From contig MU129028.1 in NCBI GenBank assembly GCA_014904985.1, positions 149,148-195,813 of the forward strand: DNA of 46,666 nt, given 5' to 3'. Both the position numbers and the translations under genes were made by a program. This document shows positions 41,558 to 46,666 of this stretch, piece after piece. Source of the DNA: Hydnum rufescens UP504. Taxonomy: Eukaryota; Basidiomycota; Agaricomycetes; Cantharellales; Hydnaceae. Below the pieces are notes generated by a model. It was not told the origin of the DNA. It searched no databases and worked only from the letters and a program-made list of their open reading frames with translations. How positions within the stretch are numbered: the stretch's first letter is position 1; each line of letters starts with the position of its first letter.

Positions 41558-44500
41558 CTAATAATGCTCTTCCCCTTCACCCCATACTTCCTCACTTGGT
41601 TCTTGACCCCTCTGAATCAAAAAGAAACAGAGATGGTTTATTAGGGCATGCAACAAGGGATACCTGATACTAACATGATCATAGGCAATTGTAATCCAGA
41701 ACAGAGTAACAGAACCATGTGACTGGAGTGGGAGTGGAGCGAGTATGAAGGTACTGCTGAATTGAGAAATATTGACAGCTTCCAGAGGGGCAAAGTGCTC
41801 ATATGCCCATGTCCCAGTTCCCAACTCAGAATCCCTATACATCATTAATCACAGCATGAATCAGATGGAATATGATGGCACATACCACTTGCTCCATGGA
41901 AGAATTGGGGCCCTATGATCTGGAACTAGAAGCCAAACAAGAGCAAACACAGAGGAAAGTTCCAGATCATTGTCACATTTGTGGGTAATGGATAGGATGT
42001 ATGAGATTTGGACAGGAATTCTGACATCAATGTATGCATACTGTGATGATTTTCCTCAGGCTGTCGATCCAGCACTGAACTGTACACCATGGACATTGAC
42101 ATATTCATGTGAACGAAAGGAGTGTGAGAGGAGGATTTCACCTTCACCACTAGTGAGGTCTGTATCAGAGACAAGCCCATCCATCTCCCAAAACTCACAG
42201 AGGAAGGACAGTGCCAAATGATACAGTGGCTCCCCAGTCTCATTTCCCTGAAGGCGTAGATCAATTGCTCAACTGTACTTTGAAAGAACAAATGATTCTG
42301 GAAAGGAACTCCTTCATATCATTGATCCCAGGATGGTCAGGTGAACAACATCTCGTACCATTCTCATCTGACATTCTTGCTAGCATGGTCAAGAGTGATC
42401 CATGCTTATGTTGACCATCAGCCCCTCCCTTGAGATGACCCTGAAGTAATGCCAGAACCTGCTGATCATCAGGAGTTGGCTCATCCAAGTTTCTAAGATG
42501 TTGAATCTGTGGAACTAAGGTCAGGTGTGTGCTGCATACTGGAGCCAGAATAAAGGCTACTCAACTAAATCTTGGATAAGGCCACTCTTGATCCATGAAT
42601 GGAGAATTGTTCCTTCTAGTTCCCCCCCAGTATGGCCATTTTTACTGAATTGGGAGCATACCTTATTGTTGTGCTCAAAAGCATAAAGCCATGTGGCATA
42701 TGCAGGCCCATTTCAAAGGATGCCATATGACGCTGCCAGATGGAGCAAAATGTGACAATAAGGAACAAGATGGCAGTTCATTTGTGTCCAGCCTTGAAAT
42801 GCTTGAGCCAGGAGACTCTGGCCCTCAGCAATGTCAGTTCAGCTAATGGCTTGGGCACTTAGCTTTCAAAGCCCAACACACATCTTCAGTATGTTCTCAT
42901 AATGACAATAACAGTTGTGATCCATTTTGATATCCCCAAGTGTGAGAAAATGCTCAGTAACTGCCCATATTGTCAAGCCTAGAAACTTGTGACAATTGTC
43001 ACAAAATAGGGCTTCAAGGTGATCAATCCCCTGGGCAATAGATGATGAGGGTGGTGGCTGATCTGCCAAACAGTTGGGTATGCAGCCATTTTCCTGCCAG
43101 GCCATGAAGAGATGAAGCAGTGCTATAGCCACATAGTTTCACCATTGATCTGCTTTGATACATCCACCAGCAAGAATCTATGGAACGAATGAGGTGAGTC
43201 CCAGGACAAAAGCATGTGCCAACAACAAACATCCTTTGGGATTTGGCCAACACCATGTGGCCAAATCACAGTTGCCAGCCATGCTGTGGCATGTTCCAGG
43301 GGCTGGTTGTCTTGTTGCGATTGAAAGAACATACCCCCCCATGCAACAGTGATTTAAATATATGAGGAATAAGACCTGAAGTACTCTGCCATTCAGTAGT
43401 GATTAGAGGATCACAATACCACTCACCAAGGAAGGCAGAATGCATAAGATCCACAGGGAGCATGAATAGCCCCATTGAGGGAGTGCGTCGAGGGCAGAGA
43501 ATTGTTTCCCATTTTTGTTGAATAACCTTTCACATGCACTTGCTGTTGTGGCCCAGTGTGAAAAGAAAGCATATTGAGTTTGTTTTGATTCATCCCGGTG
43601 TACAAATGCTAAAAATGGATCATGAGCCATGGATCCAACAATTTCCATTACAACACCCATACTATCAGGATCAAATCCAGATGCATCTGAAAGACAAGAA
43701 CTGTCCTTGTCACAGAATGAGCAGAAATGGCCAGGTTTTGAGTGCGATGCATCGCCAACAGATTTGCGGCTCGCTGGAAGGTCAGATGCATTAAACCAAA
43801 GCTTTGCATGTATTATTTGTTCATGCTGAAAGCTATGGACCTTGAATGGAAGGCCTGATGATTTAAATAGATGAGCCTACAACAAATAAGAATTTTATAC
43901 AACCTACCTTGTTCAAGAAGAAACATTTCCCTGACAAATGGCTCAATGACCTTGTTCAGCTGCTCTAATGAAGGCTCTCTTGGTCCAGGGACTGTAGTGA
44001 GAAGGATCATCTCTTCCCACAGAAACCGTATTCCACGAGGGAGATTACATATCACAATATAGATAGCGCCTGCCGAATGCATATGTCCCCATGAAGTCAC
44101 ATGAAACCTGTCCAGTAAATATCAGCCATAAGATAGACACCTAAATGTCAGGCAGAATGAAGTATTGAGAGTCCACACCAGTCAATGTTAATCATTAGAA
44201 GCAGCCCACAAGGCAATGATACAAAGTGCTGATGTATATCATGAATGTCCATGTCTTCGATTCTTGTGGCCCCTGTCCGCTGTCTTTCCAACCCTGCAAT
44301 GGCAGCACACCAACCCCATCCATCTGTTACATCATGCAGGAGATCATGTGATGGGTGCAAGGTATTGTGCACCTCTTCGCTAATAGGAGGTGCAGCACCA
44401 ACTTCATCACCTTCATGCCTCCAGTGCTGCATTAAATCGCACTTCCCCAGGTGTAATAGAATTCGTTGGAGTGCTGGAATTATAGGAGCATATGAAAAGA

Positions 44501-46136
44501 GACATGTTGTAATATAGGACCGTACTATGTATGTACATAGTAGTTCATCTCATATTGTATCTTACATAATAGCATGGCCATGAGGATTCTAAGTCCTGGT
44601 CGCACCAGAATCAAACTATCTTCTTGCCCGGACCTCTTCACTCTCATGAGACCCATGAAACTAATGCCACCATGCCACTACCCCATGACTAAGTCGCGTG
44701 ATGATCTGACTGTACCAAGGCACGCGATCCGTCGCCATAGAGCATGGGGCAGAGACAGATACAGAAGAGTTGCATACGAGCGCAACTCTACTAGGTAAGT
44801 GCCCACTTCCAGTCGGTTAGCTAACCTGCCACTTCGTCCTTAGATAGTAACTGAGCCCTTTGGCCAGTTACTACCACTTCCCACTTCCCCATCCTCTCCT
44901 CTCCTCACATTTCTCCCACGCCCGAAGTGAAGCCAGTGCTTAGCTTCGTTCGTGGCCCTCCTGTTTGAAGCCAGTGCTTAGAATGGTTGGATTATCCTTT
45001 CTCTTCTATTCACAGATCCGTCAAATCTGCCTCATCTAACGATGATGAATACCGCAGCTTCTCGAAGTCAAGAGCTGCATTATTACACACGTGGGTGTGC
45101 ACTTTTCCTGACTGCCTGCAAGAAGTTTGCTGGTCCAAAGGATCCCAGAGCATCCCTCACATGTGCACAATGCAGAATCAAGCTCATAGAGATCTCATAG
45201 TTCATGTTGTTTCCAGCATGTCTCGCACATCATATAGTAGGCCACAAATGGAGCAGTACTGATCCCAAGCCATCATTCAACAGTAGGAAGGGTCAGTGCC
45301 ATGTCCTCCAGGCCCACAATATCGCAGTTGTGCCAAATGGCCATTGTCTGAAAAGAGCCTGCTGCCCAGAAAGGAATGCATTGATGGCAGTATGTGGGCA
45401 ACAATCAAAATAGGCCATGACAAACACACAAATGTATGCATTCCGTATCTCCAGTGCCTCATTGAATGCTTCAGGACTTGTATCAAGATCTTGCACTGCT
45501 TGTTGATGTTCAAGCACATCTTCGCATTCATATACATCACTATTGTTGATGAAGACAGGATCATCCATAATGTCCAAGTCTTCCTCACCTAGACCATCAT
45601 CCCCACTGTCAGAGATGGGTTCAAGAGGGAGCCCAGGGTTGGCTTCCATTCGATGCTGGAATGGTGGCCAATCATCATCACAAATTTCATCATCAAAGTC
45701 ATCAGGAGGATCATCAAGTGCCAGACGGGCGAGTTCCAGTTGATAATGCTGCTCTATATCTTGCATTGGAGACACCAATCGAGATCCTGGGTGTCTTTCA
45801 GTGCCATCATCGACACAGTCTGATATTATGAAAAAAAAATCATACAAGAATGGGGTGGTGCATGCCTAGACCAAGTCTTGAATACTCACCATTAGTACCA
45901 TGAGGTCCAGACCCATCCTCAAAGTCTCCCAATGCATTGTTTGTGTTTTGGGACCGCAGCTGCTGATGCTCATTGTAATACCTTTGCAAGTTGTGAGCAT
46001 CACACTGATGATCAAGATCCTTCTGAAGATGCATCTTAATCAATGCAGGAAACTGAAAAATAGGACTATTATCATCTGTTGTGCATGCAATGCAAGGGCA
46101 TTGATGTTTCTTGTGTCCGGCACTCCTGCTTGGCAT
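41558..46136 (-). pseudogene. Tnp2-type transposase of element F, split by a solo LTR
   Basis: The start is placed at 46,136 (MPSRSAGHKKHQCPC), where a cysteine pattern CPCIAC...H begins. Exon 1 ends at 45,890; a 60-nt intron (45,889-45,830, GTGAGT to ATATCAG) joins in phase to DDGTERHPGSRL. Exon 2 has an acidic linker, then SPEAFNEALEIRNAYICVFV. After CTCEGCSGILWT the solo LTR interrupts. Beyond it come LQRILLHLGKCDLMQHW, then MHSAGAIYIVICNLPRGIRF, PGPREPSLEQLN and EPFVREM near 43,900-44,080. Then come NASDLPASRKSVGDASHSKPG with HFCSFC, and SALDALPQWG with LPVDLMHSAFLG near 43,440-43,500. The C-terminus (YEHFAPLEAV, SVTLFWITIAYDH) is followed by a last intron ending TGATTCAG and a stop at 41,558. 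Long stretches are open; breaks include a frame change near 43,480 and stops near 42,900. It should catalyse excision and integration of F. Confidence 0.75.
44508..45087 (+). mobile_element. Solo LTR of retrotransposon A (580 bp)
   Basis: It begins TGTAATATAGG and ends TATTACA. The flanks are CATGT (44,503-44,507) and CACGT (45,088-45,092), a 5-bp target duplication with a single C-to-T change at a CpG. It contains the same 49-nt intron as the other LTR A: GTAAGT at 44,795, GCTAACC branch and CCTTAG ending at 44,843. It is inserted antisense to the Tnp2-type gene. It retains more CpG than the copy at 20,362, so it is probably younger. Confidence 0.9.
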
Positions 46137-46394
46137 TGCACACAGAGGGCTCTGAGTCAATCCCAATATCCTGACTCCACTGTCAGAACCAGAAAAACAC
46201 TTCCATGGAAAAAAGGAGGAAGGATAACACAAGTGGTTTACTGGCCAGGGGAAGAGCAGTCATTCATTCACCAAATGCCAGCAAAACCCGGCATCTGAGT
46301 TTCTCTGTCTCAAACTCTAGGGCAAAATTCAATCACAAAAAACTCACAAAGTATGAAATTTGTCTCAAATCCTGGATTCACCACAGATTTTCCA

Positions 46395-46666
46395 GTCTCA
46401 AATTTAGGGTGCTTTTCCAGTGCTGGATTATGGTTAAAATCAGTGTTGAGCTCAGATATTTCTCATGTCTGAAGGGGCTCATGATTCAGGTTTGAACCTG
46501 GGTTAAACCTGAACCTAACCTGAACCTGAAAACATGGGGGCCCAAAACCTGAACCTGACCTGAGGAAAATTACATGAAACCTGACCCCAATGGAACCTGA
46601 CTTGGGTCAGGTTCAGGTTTGAACTCAGGTTTTCCAGGTTTGTAACCTAACTTCAGCAACCATAGT
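46395..46666. repeat. F right subterminal and terminal repeats
   Basis: Reverse complement of the left end: ATTATGGTTAAAATCAG near 46,424, CATGTCTGAAGGGGCTCATG near 46,464, then AACCTGAACCTAACC-type repeats and the terminal GCAACCATAGT. The match to the left end is interrupted only by small indels and by the MITE present on the left. Confidence 0.8.

Larger units (their letters stand above)
37577..46666. mobile_element. Element F: large two-gene TIR transposon (Tnp2-type)
   Basis: The left terminus is ACTATGATTGCCAAAGTCAG; the last bases of the window, reversed, are ACTATGGTTGCTGAAGTTAG. The match runs on into shared subterminal repeats of ACCTGAACCTAACCTGAACC type and then TTTTAACCATAATCCAG. 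The element therefore spans from 37,577 to the final base, about 9.1 kb including a solo LTR (580 bp) and a MITE (253 bp). Two convergent genes are present: a Tnp2-type transposase (-) and a coiled-coil/acidic protein (+). It lies six bases from the Harbinger copy in B4. Its right flank is outside the window, so the target duplication cannot be checked. Confidence 0.75.

Overview
The window looks like transposon-dense nuclear DNA from a filamentous basidiomycete, probably an agaricomycete. The grounds are a Plavaka-type transposase, a Tnp2-type transposase with a partner gene, a PIF/Harbinger element with its Myb-like partner, a pogo-type transposase, Ty1/copia debris and several LTR families. 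Introns are short (43-110 nt), with GTRAGT donors and CTRAY branch points. I see no host housekeeping gene, rRNA, tRNA or CRISPR array. Almost all coding remnants carry stops or frameshifts, and many of the stops sit where CGA would have become TGA. Together with CG-to-TG/CA differences between sister copies, this points to CpG methylation and deamination.

Layout. 1-5,700: Ty1/copia pol relic (+), copia gag relic (-), a 43-bp tandem repeat and a Plavaka transposase relic (-). 5,731-14,098: composite of an unfamiliar 'hairpin-intron array' element, called family D here. 14,105-16,290: pogo-type transposase (-). 16,971-23,599: 3' half of an LTR retrotransposon (LTR A), interrupted by two complete LTR-like insertions of a second family (B1, B2) and followed by part of a third (B3). 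23,600-28,001: second D element (D2), split by a third LTR family (E1). 28,080-28,960: E2 and D3 fragments. 28,961-37,569: LTR B4 interrupted by a Harbinger element (ATT target duplications), itself interrupted by a complete D element (D4). 37,577-46,666: element F, with terminal inverted repeats that reach the last base of the window, a Tnp2-type transposase (-), a coiled-coil/acidic partner gene (+), a palindromic MITE and a solo LTR A.

The D family is the most interesting content. A complete copy (D4, 4.8 kb) has terminal inverted repeats, GGGGCCCC clusters near both ends and a central inverted repeat of about 500-600 bp. Two arms point outward from the centre. Each arm is a series of units. 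A unit has an exon-like block ending in a CACACACCC...GGGTGTGTG palindrome, then usually a splice donor, an intron holding a GCAAAAAGAGCAGC...GCTGCTCTTTTTGC hairpin, a CTAAC/CTAAT branch point and a TTCTAG-type acceptor. On the left arm all of this reads on the minus strand, on the right arm on the plus strand. In the sense direction the best-kept intron hairpins are closed by GNRA loops and the best-kept exon hairpins by UUCG/UGCG loops. Many exon blocks are 15-bp tandem repeats. AATAAA-rich tracts lie at the outer ends. The simplest reading is a non-autonomous DNA transposon carrying two divergent, heavily spliced, highly structured transcripts. I know of no described family with this design, but I could not search for one.
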